Shown: piece by piece, positions 5,431 through 12,062 of the stretch
Numbering within the stretch: position 1 is the first letter of the stretch
Layout: every line of letters begins with the position of its first letter
Assembly (NCBI GenBank): GCA_947506075.1
Contig: CANNNN010000045.1
Location: 1-12,062, forward strand
DNA length: 12,062 nt
From: Methylococcaceae bacterium
GTDB lineage: Bacteria > Pseudomonadota > Gammaproteobacteria > Methylococcales > Methylomonadaceae
Direction of reading: 5' to 3'
The notes under the pieces: generated by a model
Database searches by the model: none
The model's input: the letters and a program-made list of their open reading frames with translations, nothing else
What the model was told of the DNA's origin: nothing
Made by a program: the position numbers and the translations under genes

Positions 5431-6059
5431 TACTTTTGCCCCCTTTTCTTCTTGGTCACGGCAGTCGTTACTTCATCGCCACCTTCATTATAAGTCTTTA
5501 CCGTTGCCGTCATTTTCATTTTCCCATCCTTATTCTCCTTACCCTCGGGAATAATATTCACATCGTGTACGGTAACAATTCGGGGTAACGAGGCTAAGCC
5601 ACTGATGAACAAACCCAGTTCCTCATATTTTCCTATGACCTCAATACTGATCGGGAGCTCTGAGTAAAAATCTTTACGTACCGGCGCGCCGGGTTTAAAT
5701 AATCGAAATTCCAGACCACTGGCCAATCCAGTCTGGGAAATATCAATCAGCAGACTGGCAACTTCTTCTTTGGTCGGCATTTGCCGAATCATATCGTCCA
5801 GTTGTGTTTCAATCTGCGCCAATTGTTCTTCATAATCATGAAGATTGATCGATTTTTTCTGTTTGGTCTCAAATGACTGCTTTAATTCCAGCTCTTTGCT
5901 CTTAGCGACATCCAGCGCCGCCATCTGGTCTAGCGTGTCGTAATACACACCGGCACCAAAAACCAGTACGCATACTAGTGCAATAGTGGCTGCTTTAATC
6001 GGCAATGGCCAGGTTCCGGCTTCATTAGGATCCCAGTTAATTTCTGACAGATTCATCAT
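5430..6059 (-). CDS. pilO: Type IV pilus inner-membrane protein PilO
   Basis: Bitopic inner-membrane protein that dimerises with PilN and recruits PilP. A short cytoplasmic N-terminus (EINWDPNEAGTWP, typical of PilO) leads to a membrane helix at about 23-40, a periplasmic coiled coil at about 45-100 (ELKQSFETKQ, YEEQLAQIETQLDDMIRQMP), and a ferredoxin-like domain to about 190, with FYSELPISIEVIGKYEELGLFISGLASLPRIV as its core. Two adjacent ATG codons overlap the pilN stop. The Shine-Dalgarno GGAGG lies 3 nt before the first and 6 nt before the second, so the second (6056) is the more likely start; the difference is one residue. The stop overlaps the pilP start. Confidence 0.95.
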   Translation of the reverse strand: MMNLSEINWDPNEAGTWPLPIKAATIALVCVLVFGAGVYYDTLDQMAALDVAKSKELELKQSFETKQKKSINLHDYEEQLAQIETQLDDMIRQMPTKEEVASLLIDISQTGLASGLEFRLFKPGAPVRKDFYSELPISIEVIGKYEELGLFISGLASLPRIVTVHDVNIIPEGKENKDGKMKMTATVKTYNEGGDEVTTAVTKKKRGQK

Positions 6060-6625
6060 TTTCCTCCGAGCGACGCTGGCGCATTCTTGCCCTGCTTGGT
6101 ATGCATCGTAAAATCACTTAACTGTTCAGGATTAACTTTGTTTGCTGACTGAATCACATCCAACGTGGGGACCTTGAACCAGGGTGAGGCTTCGATGGCT
6201 CTCATAAACGCAGAAACGCGCGCATTTGATTGTGACTTGCCCTCAAAGGTCAAGTCTCCACCCACCTGGGTAAATTTTGAAAGATAGACCCCATCAGGCG
6301 TAACTCTCGGCAGTTCATCAAACAAATGCACAATCTCCGGCCGACTTTCCTGCAGCTTCTGAATCAAATCTATTTTGGTCAACAACTTGGCTTTTTGTTC
6401 TTCAATCGTTTTGATTTGAGAGATTTTTATATCCAACAATGCAATTTCATCCTGGATTATTTTGTTTCTCTGCTCCTGATACCCCTTGAGTCCTTCAACA
6501 TACAGATGTACCCCGGAAAAAATAAGTATCGTAAACAGCACCGCCAACGCAATGGCATTGATAAAATCCTGCTTTTTTTGAGCCCGCAGCTCTTCACGCC
6601 AGGGGAGTAAGTTGATTTTTGCCAT
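6056..6625 (-). CDS. pilN: Type IV pilus inner-membrane protein PilN
   Basis: Single-pass inner-membrane protein joining cytoplasmic PilM to periplasmic PilO. The N-terminus AKINLLPWREE is the conserved PilM-binding peptide. A membrane helix follows at about 24-46, then a periplasmic coiled coil at about 50-95, and a small domain containing VYLSKFTQVGGDLTFEGKSQS and MRAIEASPWF, typical of PilN. Length 189, normal for the family. ATG overlaps the pilM stop as TGATG; GAGGAG sits 9 nt upstream. Its stop overlaps the pilO start by 4 nt or less, so pilM, N and O are probably translated together. Confidence 0.96.
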   Translation of the reverse strand: MAKINLLPWREELRAQKKQDFINAIALAVLFTILIFSGVHLYVEGLKGYQEQRNKIIQDEIALLDIKISQIKTIEEQKAKLLTKIDLIQKLQESRPEIVHLFDELPRVTPDGVYLSKFTQVGGDLTFEGKSQSNARVSAFMRAIEASPWFKVPTLDVIQSANKVNPEQLSDFTMHTKQGKNAPASLGGK

Positions 6626-7686
6626 CAGTCAAAGCTCCTCAACGCCAAGCCGCACGCAATCATCATCGCCGAAGCATCATTGCTCAAAGCCTGAGGCTTG
6701 ACTTTCTGGGCTAAAGCCATGTTAATAAAAGGGTTGGCTATTACGACAGGCACCCCGATGGCTTGTTGCGCCAATTTGTCGACGCCCGGTATTGATGCGC
6801 AGCCGCCCGCCAGAATAAGACTATCCAAGCGTCTATTAGCGCTTGATGAAACAAAAAACTGTATTGATCGCTGAATTTGCTGAACCATGGCTCTTTTGAA
6901 GGGATCAAGCACATCAACGGTATAATTGTCAGGCAATCCGCCCAATTTTTTTGCCAAACCGGCTTCTTCATACGTTAAGCCGTAACGGCGTTGAATTTCT
7001 TCAGTCAACTGCTTACCCCCAAAGCCCTGCTCTCTCGTGTAAACGGTTCGGGAATTATACAGTACATTTAAAGTCGTCATGGTTGCGCCAATATCGACGA
7101 TAGCAACCGTCTGGCCTTCAGCCGCATCTGGTAGCTGATCGATCAACAACGCAAAAGCATTTTCCATCGCAAACGCTTCAACATCGACAATTCTGGCTTT
7201 TAGACCTGCTTTTGCCAGCGCTTCAATACGATCCTCAATAATCTCTTTTCTTGATGCCGCAAGCAGCACATTGACCATGTCAGGGTTGTTTTCATTTTCA
7301 CCTAGCACTTCAAAATCAAAATTGACTTCATCTAGCGAATAAGGAACATACTGATCAGCTTCAACCATGATTTGATCTTCCATTTCTTCATCGCTTAATG
7401 AAGCCGGCATCGGTATAACCTTAGTCATCACTGACGATCCAGCAACGGCAACGGACGCTTGCTTTAGCTTAGATCCGGATTGCTTTAAAGCGACTACTAT
7501 CGCCTCTGCTATCACATCAATGTTCGCTATATTTTTATCGATCACAGCGTCTTGAGGCAACGGAGCTACCGCATAACTTTCAACCCGGTATCTTGCGCCA
7601 ACCCGACTCAATTCGAGTAATTTTATCGCCGCTGTACTGATATCAATACCAAGAACGGCACTCTGTTTCTGACTAAACCAACTCAT
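6625..7686 (-). CDS. pilM: Type IV pilus actin-like ATPase PilM
   Basis: Cytoplasmic actin/FtsA-fold protein that binds the PilN N-terminal peptide and is the inner base of the pilus alignment complex. The sequence shows the phosphate-1 motif (GIDISTAAIKLLEL, about 13-26), phosphate-2 (VDIGATMTTLNVLY, about 196-210) and the adenosine motif (LILAGGCASIPG, about 291-302), plus family segments EMEDQIMVEADQYVPYSLDEV and REQGFGGKQLTEEIQRRYG. 353 residues, the normal length. First gene of the pilMNOPQ operon, divergent from mrcA. Start supported by AAGGGTT about 7 nt upstream, a modest ribosome site. Confidence 0.97.
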   Translation of the reverse strand: MSWFSQKQSAVLGIDISTAAIKLLELSRVGARYRVESYAVAPLPQDAVIDKNIANIDVIAEAIVVALKQSGSKLKQASVAVAGSSVMTKVIPMPASLSDEEMEDQIMVEADQYVPYSLDEVNFDFEVLGENENNPDMVNVLLAASRKEIIEDRIEALAKAGLKARIVDVEAFAMENAFALLIDQLPDAAEGQTVAIVDIGATMTTLNVLYNSRTVYTREQGFGGKQLTEEIQRRYGLTYEEAGLAKKLGGLPDNYTVDVLDPFKRAMVQQIQRSIQFFVSSSANRRLDSLILAGGCASIPGVDKLAQQAIGVPVVIANPFINMALAQKVKPQALSNDASAMMIACGLALRSFD

Positions 7687-7732
7687 GAACTAACCCTTTA
7701 AATACTTGATGAACATTGCTACATGTGAGGCG

Positions 7733-7746
7733 ATGGCTTAAGCCAT
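7733..7746. repeat. Perfect 14-bp palindrome upstream of pilM
   Basis: ATGGCTTAAGCCAT is perfectly self-complementary and lies 47 nt upstream of the pilM start. It could be an operator for a dimeric regulator or a small hairpin in the 5' leader of the pil mRNA. No second copy is visible in the window. Confidence 0.4.
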
Positions 7747-7804
7747 AATCGATATAGATCCTGCCCATGCAGTCTTTAGCTACTCTCAATCATCACAAAA
7801 CTGC

Positions 7805-7942
7805 GACCAGTACGATTAGGAAAAATCAGTCAGCTCACGAAAAACACAACATGAGTCAACAAAGGCTTATCGGATTAATTTGCCCACTTTTAACTTCGTG
7901 TTTTTGGTAGAGATCGCCTTTTTTAGACTAGTCGTACCGGTC
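7805..7942. repeat. Imperfect inverted repeat pair in the pilM-mrcA gap
   Basis: GACCAGTACGATTA (7805-7818) is the reverse complement of TAGTCGTACCGGTC (7929-7942) at 12 of 14 positions. Both inner sides continue with an A- or T-rich run. AAAACT occurs just outside both ends (7797-7802 and 7944-7949). The unit of about 138 bp is the size and shape of a small non-autonomous element, but a looped regulatory site pair or chance is equally possible. Confidence 0.3.
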
Positions 7943-8073
7943 AAAAACTTAATTACTGGCGAAAGTATAGTAGCCTTTTATATTTTGATGCTTAAAATGT
8001 TTGATTTATTTATTCAACTGTTGCTTTTTATCTACAGTACGTACCAATACCGCACTATTTCCCAGGACCATTT

Positions 8074-10410
8074 GTGGCTAAAATTTTAAAAGGGTTGGCT
8101 ATTTTTTTGATGACACTCACGTTGGGAACGGCTATTTCCGGCTATTTACTGTACAACAAACTGTCCAGCGAACTACCCGATGTTAAGAGCCTGCATAATG
8201 TCCAATATCAGATTCCTTTAAGCATTTACAGTAAAGATAAGCTACTGATTGCTCAATTTGGCGAAGAAAAACGTATACCGGTTAATATAGAACAAGTCCC
8301 TTCACAACTTATCAATGCGTTCATTGCCGCAGAAGATGACAGTTTCTATCAACACGCCGGCGTCGACTTTAAAGGCCTGCTTCGAGCCGCTCTGCAACTG
8401 GCCTCAACCGGCAAGAAAAAACAAGGTGGCAGCACGATCACGATGCAGGTTACCCGTAACTTCCTGCTTACTAGTGAAAAAACCTATATCCGAAAGCTGA
8501 AGGAAATCATACTGGCATTAAAAATAGAACACGAATACCCGAAAAGCAAAATCATCGAGCTTTATTTAAACCAGATGTTCATGGGCCACAGAGCCTATGG
8601 CGTTGCCGCAGCTGCTCAGGTCTATTACGGGAAATCCTTATCTGAACTAAGTCTGGCCGAACACGCGATGATTGCCGGATTACCCAAAGCGCCCTCACTA
8701 TACAACCCTATCACTAATGAGTCACGAGCCATTGAAAGGCGCAATTATGTCTTACGCCGCATGCTTGAACTTAATCACATCACCCAGCAAGACTATGAGT
8801 ACGCATACTCGCAACCCTCCAGCGCAAAACTGCAAACTATCGTACCTGAAATTTCGGCGCTCTATTTAGCTGAAATGGTACGGCAGAAGATTTTTGAGCT
8901 CTATGGCGAGCAAGCCTATACATCCGGATTCAAGGTTTATACAACCATAAACGGGGCGCTGCAAACAAGCGCTATTCAGGCTCTTGCCGATACTTTGCAC
9001 GCCTATGACGAACGTCATGGTTACCGTCATAAGTCTGAACTTACTACAGCCCCAACCCTCATCGGTGACACCTTGCCCGCCACGGTGTTGCAGGTCAGCC
9101 ATAAACCCACAACGGCAAACCGCTCGGCTAAACTCACGGCAAAGCTGCATGCCCACGCAGGCGCAGCGGAACCAGAAGTCCTGATTGAAATACCGGATGA
9201 AAACATTAAATGGGCCGGCAGCATCAACCTACTTAAACCCGGCGACATTATCCGTGTTCGTCAACTGCCGAATAATACCTGGGCATTAACACAAGTGCCC
9301 GAAGCAGAAGGCGCATTTGTCTCATTAAACCCTGAAGATGGCGCTGTTTTAGCCTTAACCGGCGGTTTTGATTTTTTCCGCAGCAAATACAATCGGGCAA
9401 CCCAGTCAAAAAGACAGCCCGGCTCAGGCTTTAAACCCATCATTTACACCACTGCTCTGGAACAAGGTTATACCCCGGCCAGCCTTATTAACGATGCCCC
9501 TATTGTCATCGATAATCCTGGACAGGAAAATGAATGGCGTCCGGAAAATTACAGTAAGAAATTTTACGGCCCGACCAGCCTCAGATCGGCTATCACGCAT
9601 TCAAGGAATATTATTTCTATCCGTTTATTAAAAGAAATGGGCGTTGAAAAAGCCATAGCAACAGCGTTACGCTTTGGCTTGGCTGAAGAACAACTACCCA
9701 AAACCCTGTCGCTCGCGCTAGGCAGCGGTTATGCGACCCCGCTGCAAATGGCCAGGATTTATGCCACCTTTGCGAACGGCGGTTTTCTGATCAAACCCTA
9801 TTTTATTGAGCGCATTGAATCCAACGAGGGAGAAACCATTTATCAGGCCAAGCCTAAACTTGCCTGTCCTAGTTGCGATAGCACCCAGGAATTAGACCGT
9901 AGTTATGCGCCGAGAATTATCACTCCGCAAATTTGTTTTCTGATGAATTCCTTATTAAGGGATGTCGTTCAAAATGGTACTGCAACCGGCGCAAAAATAT
10001 TAGGCAGGCAAGATCTTGCCGGTAAAACAGGCACCACCAATGAGCAGCGGGATGCCTGGTTCAATGGCTATACACAGTCAAATGTAGCCACCGCATGGAT
10101 AGGCTTTGATGATTTTTCTCCGCTTGGAAATCTTGAAACAGGTGGCGTAGCCGCCTTACCGATGTGGATAGAGTTTATGCGGGTCGCTCTGAAAGACATA
10201 CCGGAAACCGAACTTGCAAAGCCTGAGGGCATAGTGAAGGCGTTTATCAGTCCCTGGACAGGCTTGTTGACAACATCCGCAAATAAAGGCGGGATATGGG
10301 AGTACTTTCAAGCAGAGCATGTGCCGACCAGCTATAGCTCCCCATCCTCAGGCGTTGAACCTAACAATACCAATCAGTCTGATGAAAATTCGATAGAAGG
10401 ACTGTTTTGA
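8074..10410 (+). CDS. mrcA: Class A penicillin-binding protein 1A
   Basis: Bifunctional peptidoglycan synthase (glycosyltransferase plus transpeptidase) anchored in the inner membrane, acting in the periplasm. In 778 residues: N-terminal membrane helix about 6-28; GT51 domain about 50-225 with catalytic Glu87 in AAEDDSFYQHAGVD, QGGSTITMQ (117-125), KEIILALKIE and YLNQMFMG; an OB-like linker domain about 325-410; transpeptidase domain about 415-700 with the nucleophile Ser451 in SGFK (451-454), SRN (510-512) and KTGT (651-654). All catalytic motifs are present, in the usual PBP1A positions. Start is GTG at 8074, with AGGA 6 nt upstream. It is shorter than many PBP1A proteins (about 800-850), with a low-complexity Ser/Asn-rich tail. 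A CPSC pair at 598-601 lies between SRN and KTGT. Divergent from pilM, the common gammaproteobacterial order. Confidence 0.96.
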   Translation: MAKILKGLAIFLMTLTLGTAISGYLLYNKLSSELPDVKSLHNVQYQIPLSIYSKDKLLIAQFGEEKRIPVNIEQVPSQLINAFIAAEDDSFYQHAGVDFKGLLRAALQLASTGKKKQGGSTITMQVTRNFLLTSEKTYIRKLKEIILALKIEHEYPKSKIIELYLNQMFMGHRAYGVAAAAQVYYGKSLSELSLAEHAMIAGLPKAPSLYNPITNESRAIERRNYVLRRMLELNHITQQDYEYAYSQPSSAKLQTIVPEISALYLAEMVRQKIFELYGEQAYTSGFKVYTTINGALQTSAIQALADTLHAYDERHGYRHKSELTTAPTLIGDTLPATVLQVSHKPTTANRSAKLTAKLHAHAGAAEPEVLIEIPDENIKWAGSINLLKPGDIIRVRQLPNNTWALTQVPEAEGAFVSLNPEDGAVLALTGGFDFFRSKYNRATQSKRQPGSGFKPIIYTTALEQGYTPASLINDAPIVIDNPGQENEWRPENYSKKFYGPTSLRSAITHSRNIISIRLLKEMGVEKAIATALRFGLAEEQLPKTLSLALGSGYATPLQMARIYATFANGGFLIKPYFIERIESNEGETIYQAKPKLACPSCDSTQELDRSYAPRIITPQICFLMNSLLRDVVQNGTATGAKILGRQDLAGKTGTTNEQRDAWFNGYTQSNVATAWIGFDDFSPLGNLETGGVAALPMWIEFMRVALKDIPETELAKPEGIVKAFISPWTGLLTTSANKGGIWEYFQAEHVPTSYSSPSSGVEPNNTNQSDENSIEGLF

Positions 10411-10458
10411 TACGACTTGGCCGTTTTGTTACGCAGCACAGTAATATCAGGTATTTTT

Positions 10459-11220
10459 TTATTCCGAGTTACCTGGCATAGCACTGAAAGGGTTTACCTT
10501 TACCCGCATACCCGATGAGACCGCTATGTTTTGTACTCCCCCACCTGCCGCCGCCAAGCCGAGCAGTGGAATAGCCGATAAAGCAGGCATTTGGTCGATC
10601 AGAGATGCCCAAGCGGGTGGAAAAGCTGATACTCCGTAATCAGGGCGTCCAATCCGCATAACGCCAGCGTCTACAGGACCTGCGGCCAACACCAGTGCAC
10701 TAGCGAAAGCGGGTTCGCCCCTCAAGGGATCCAGATACTTTGGCCAGCTTTCATCGTAACAGACCAACAGCAATTCGCCGCCAAGAACAGCCAGCTGACA
10801 CCAGGCCTCAAGCAATGCCATCGCAAAAGTTTCATGTCCAGCCGCCAACGCGCAGGCTGGCTGACTGCATTGTTGGGCGATACTCCAATAACCGGCAGCA
10901 GAATTCTGGACTGAATTATGAAAAGCGCTGGGAGAAATAATGCCATCGGGCTTGACCAGTTCGGTGCATAGCTGGTCGGTAGTCTGGATTTCACCGACCA
11001 CGCTGGCGAACACTGAAGGAAGAGTTGCAGGCGAGCGTTGCGCCTGTTTGCAAGCCACCGTCGCCGCGCTAAACGCCATTTGCGTCGCCTGACTGGTGCG
11101 GCGGCGCAGCGGCGGCGGGATCGTGTCGCGATCGATGTCGAAAACAGGAAAAGGCAGTCGAGTCCGAAACTCGGGATCCGGGGCACAGGCGCCAAAACCG
11201 AGCAAGCTCATGCATTCCAT
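10459..11220 (-). CDS. Beta-ketoacyl synthase chain-length-factor-like protein
   Basis: 253-residue ketosynthase-like subunit of the Ketoacyl-synt_2 type found in aryl polyene, xanthomonadin and related clusters. Recognisable segments are MSLLGFGACAPD, PLRRRTSQATQMAFSAA, then SPSAFHNSVQNSAAGYWSIA and ALAAGHETFAMALLEAWCQL, which are characteristic of the family. It lacks the TACSS active-site cysteine and the catalytic histidines, so it should act as a partner (chain length factor) of the catalytic ketosynthase encoded just upstream. The ATG at 11220 overlaps that gene's stop (TGATG), with GGAG 8 nt before it. The frame is open far upstream, but that part only shadows the upstream gene. Base composition is more GC-rich than the pil operon. 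It converges on mrcA with a 48-bp gap and no strong terminator. Confidence 0.85.
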   Translation of the reverse strand: MECMSLLGFGACAPDPEFRTRLPFPVFDIDRDTIPPPLRRRTSQATQMAFSAATVACKQAQRSPATLPSVFASVVGEIQTTDQLCTELVKPDGIISPSAFHNSVQNSAAGYWSIAQQCSQPACALAAGHETFAMALLEAWCQLAVLGGELLLVCYDESWPKYLDPLRGEPAFASALVLAAGPVDAGVMRIGRPDYGVSAFPPAWASLIDQMPALSAIPLLGLAAAGGGVQNIAVSSGMRVKVNPFSAMPGNSE

Positions 11221-12062
11221 CAAATTAGCTCCAGCAACACGCTGGCATTGTTGCCGCCAAAGCCGAACGCATTGCTCAAAACTAGCTTGGGCGCGATATC
11301 CAGGCGCGGGCTTGCAATAACCGGGCAAGGACATTTCGGATCGACCTGTTCCAAACCACAGGTGCCCGGCAAAAATCCTCGCTCCAGGGCCAGCAGACTG
11401 ACCACTGCCTCCACCGCTCCGGTCGCGCCCAAAGTGTGACCGAGCAAGCCTTTCACTCCGCTGCACGGCGGCGGGTTTGGAAATAGCTGCTGCACCGCCT
11501 TCGCGTCGGCCAGGTCATTCAAAAGGCTGGCAGTGGCGTGCAGGTTAATATAATCGACCTCTCCCACATCCCGGCCGGCAAGAAGCAAAGCCTGGGACAT
11601 AGCCAGAACCGCTCCTGCGCCTTCCGGATGCGGTGCGCTCATGTGATGGGCGTCAGAGGATTCGCCAACGGCCAGCAGTCGCGGTCGACTGACATTGCCT
11701 GCACCAAGTCGTTCCAACAATAACAGTGCCGCGCCCTCGCCGATATTGATGCCTCGACGGTTGATGTCCATCGGACGGCAGGCTTCGGATGAGACTAATT
11801 GCAAACTGTGAAAGCCGCGCAAGGTCAATCGGCACAAACTGTCCACGCCGGCGACCAATACCGCATCGCAAACATCGGCTGCGATCAGGCGTTGCCCAGC
11901 CCCCAGCGCTTTGGCGCTGGATGAACAGGCGGTTGAAATCCCGTAACAAGGGCCTTGCAAGCCCAGTTCGAGCTGAAGAAATTCAGCCGTGGCCTGTGCG
12001 GTCTGAATTTTCAGAAACTGAAAATCGCCCGGCATGACCCCGTCCCTCAATAAATGCGCATA
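11220..12062 (-). CDS. Beta-ketoacyl-ACP synthase, FabB/FabF type, 5' end outside window
   Basis: C-terminal two thirds of a condensing enzyme that extends acyl-ACP by two carbons by decarboxylative Claisen condensation. The visible part has the nucleophile in STACSSSAKALGAG (Cys at about 11925-11927), GINIGEGAA, the first catalytic His in INLHATAS, the second in KGLLGHTLGATG, and the closing NAFGFGGNNASV loop. The Cys-His-His triad is complete, so it should be active. HATAS in place of the usual HGTxT is like ketosynthases of aryl polyene type clusters. The frame stays open through the right edge, so the true start lies beyond 12062; the internal TTG and ATG near 12050-12035 are not starts. 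It ends in the overlapping TGATG with its chain-length-factor partner, indicating a coupled pair. Confidence 0.92.
   Translation of the reverse strand, partial: YAHLLRDGVMPGDFQFLKIQTAQATAEFLQLELGLQGPCYGISTACSSSAKALGAGQRLIAADVCDAVLVAGVDSLCRLTLRGFHSLQLVSSEACRPMDINRRGINIGEGAALLLLERLGAGNVSRPRLLAVGESSDAHHMSAPHPEGAGAVLAMSQALLLAGRDVGEVDYINLHATASLLNDLADAKAVQQLFPNPPPCSGVKGLLGHTLGATGAVEAVVSLLALERGFLPGTCGLEQVDPKCPCPVIASPRLDIAPKLVLSNAFGFGGNNASVLLELI

Larger units (their letters stand above)
7687..8073. other. Divergent intergenic region between pilM and mrcA
   Basis: 387 bases must hold the start signals of both pilM (minus) and mrcA (plus). An AT-rich block around 7960-8030 is the likely promoter area. 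AGTATAGT at 7964-7971 offers a TATACT -10 on the minus strand and TATAGT on the plus strand, but I see no good -35 for either, so I do not call a promoter. The region also has a perfect palindrome at 7733-7746 and an inverted repeat pair at 7805-7818 and 7929-7942. No credible gene. Confidence 0.45.

Noticed and set aside
10440..10460. AATATCAGGTATT followed by T7 as a terminator for mrcA
   Set aside because: The stem is only four A-T pairs, too weak to call.
10722..11439. Open frames of 157 codons (minus) and 133 codons (plus) within the ketosynthase region
   Set aside because: GC-rich DNA gives long shadow frames; their protein sequence is Arg/Ser/Pro-rich without family features.
11221..11466. 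Upstream extension of the chain-length-factor frame to 11466
   Set aside because: This part is the out-of-frame shadow of the catalytic ketosynthase gene; the domain begins at the ATG at 11220, which has its own ribosome site.

Overview
The window looks like the chromosome of a gammaproteobacterium of moderate GC. The evidence is the divergent pair of a class A penicillin-binding protein (mrcA) and the complete type IV pilus assembly operon pilMNOPQ, a classic gammaproteobacterial arrangement. Protein style and the neighbouring polyene-type ketosynthases suggest a methanotroph-like lineage (Methylococcales), but that is only a guess.

Layout from left to right. (1) 1-476: a small DUF4156/RcsF-like lipoprotein gene whose signal peptide frame lacks a normal start. 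(2) 477-1576: an immunity module of the phage P1/P7 immI type. It has a structured leader, a candidate C4 antisense RNA (618-688), two copies of its a/b target sequence, and a P22-Ant-like antirepressor gene. (3) 1541-2441: a diverged direct duplication of the 3' end of the antirepressor gene plus its terminator, flanking a minus-strand gene for a DUF1640-like coiled-coil membrane protein. (4) 2454-7686, minus strand: pilM-N-O-P-Q, tightly packed with overlapping or nearly touching genes. (5) 7687-8073: the divergent intergenic region, which has inverted repeats. (6) 8074-10410: mrcA (PBP1A). (7) 10459-12062, minus strand and more GC-rich: the end of a polyene or fatty-acid-like biosynthetic cluster, with a chain-length-factor-like ketosynthase and a catalytic ketosynthase that runs off the window.

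How the parts work together. PilM (cytoplasmic, actin-like), PilN and PilO (single-pass inner membrane), PilP (lipoprotein) and PilQ (outer-membrane secretin) form the trans-envelope alignment complex and exit pore of the type IV pilus. PBP1A builds peptidoglycan and is the usual divergent neighbour. In the phage-like module, the C4-like RNA exposes two 7-nt single-stranded segments. Each is perfectly complementary to a site just upstream of, or overlapping, the antirepressor ribosome binding site, and to a second pair of sites placed the same way before a tiny leader ORF that contains an intrinsic terminator. This is the most interesting part of the window. It is an apparently orphan C4/ant regulatory circuit with no other phage gene visible, and its layout suggests coupled translation and termination control.
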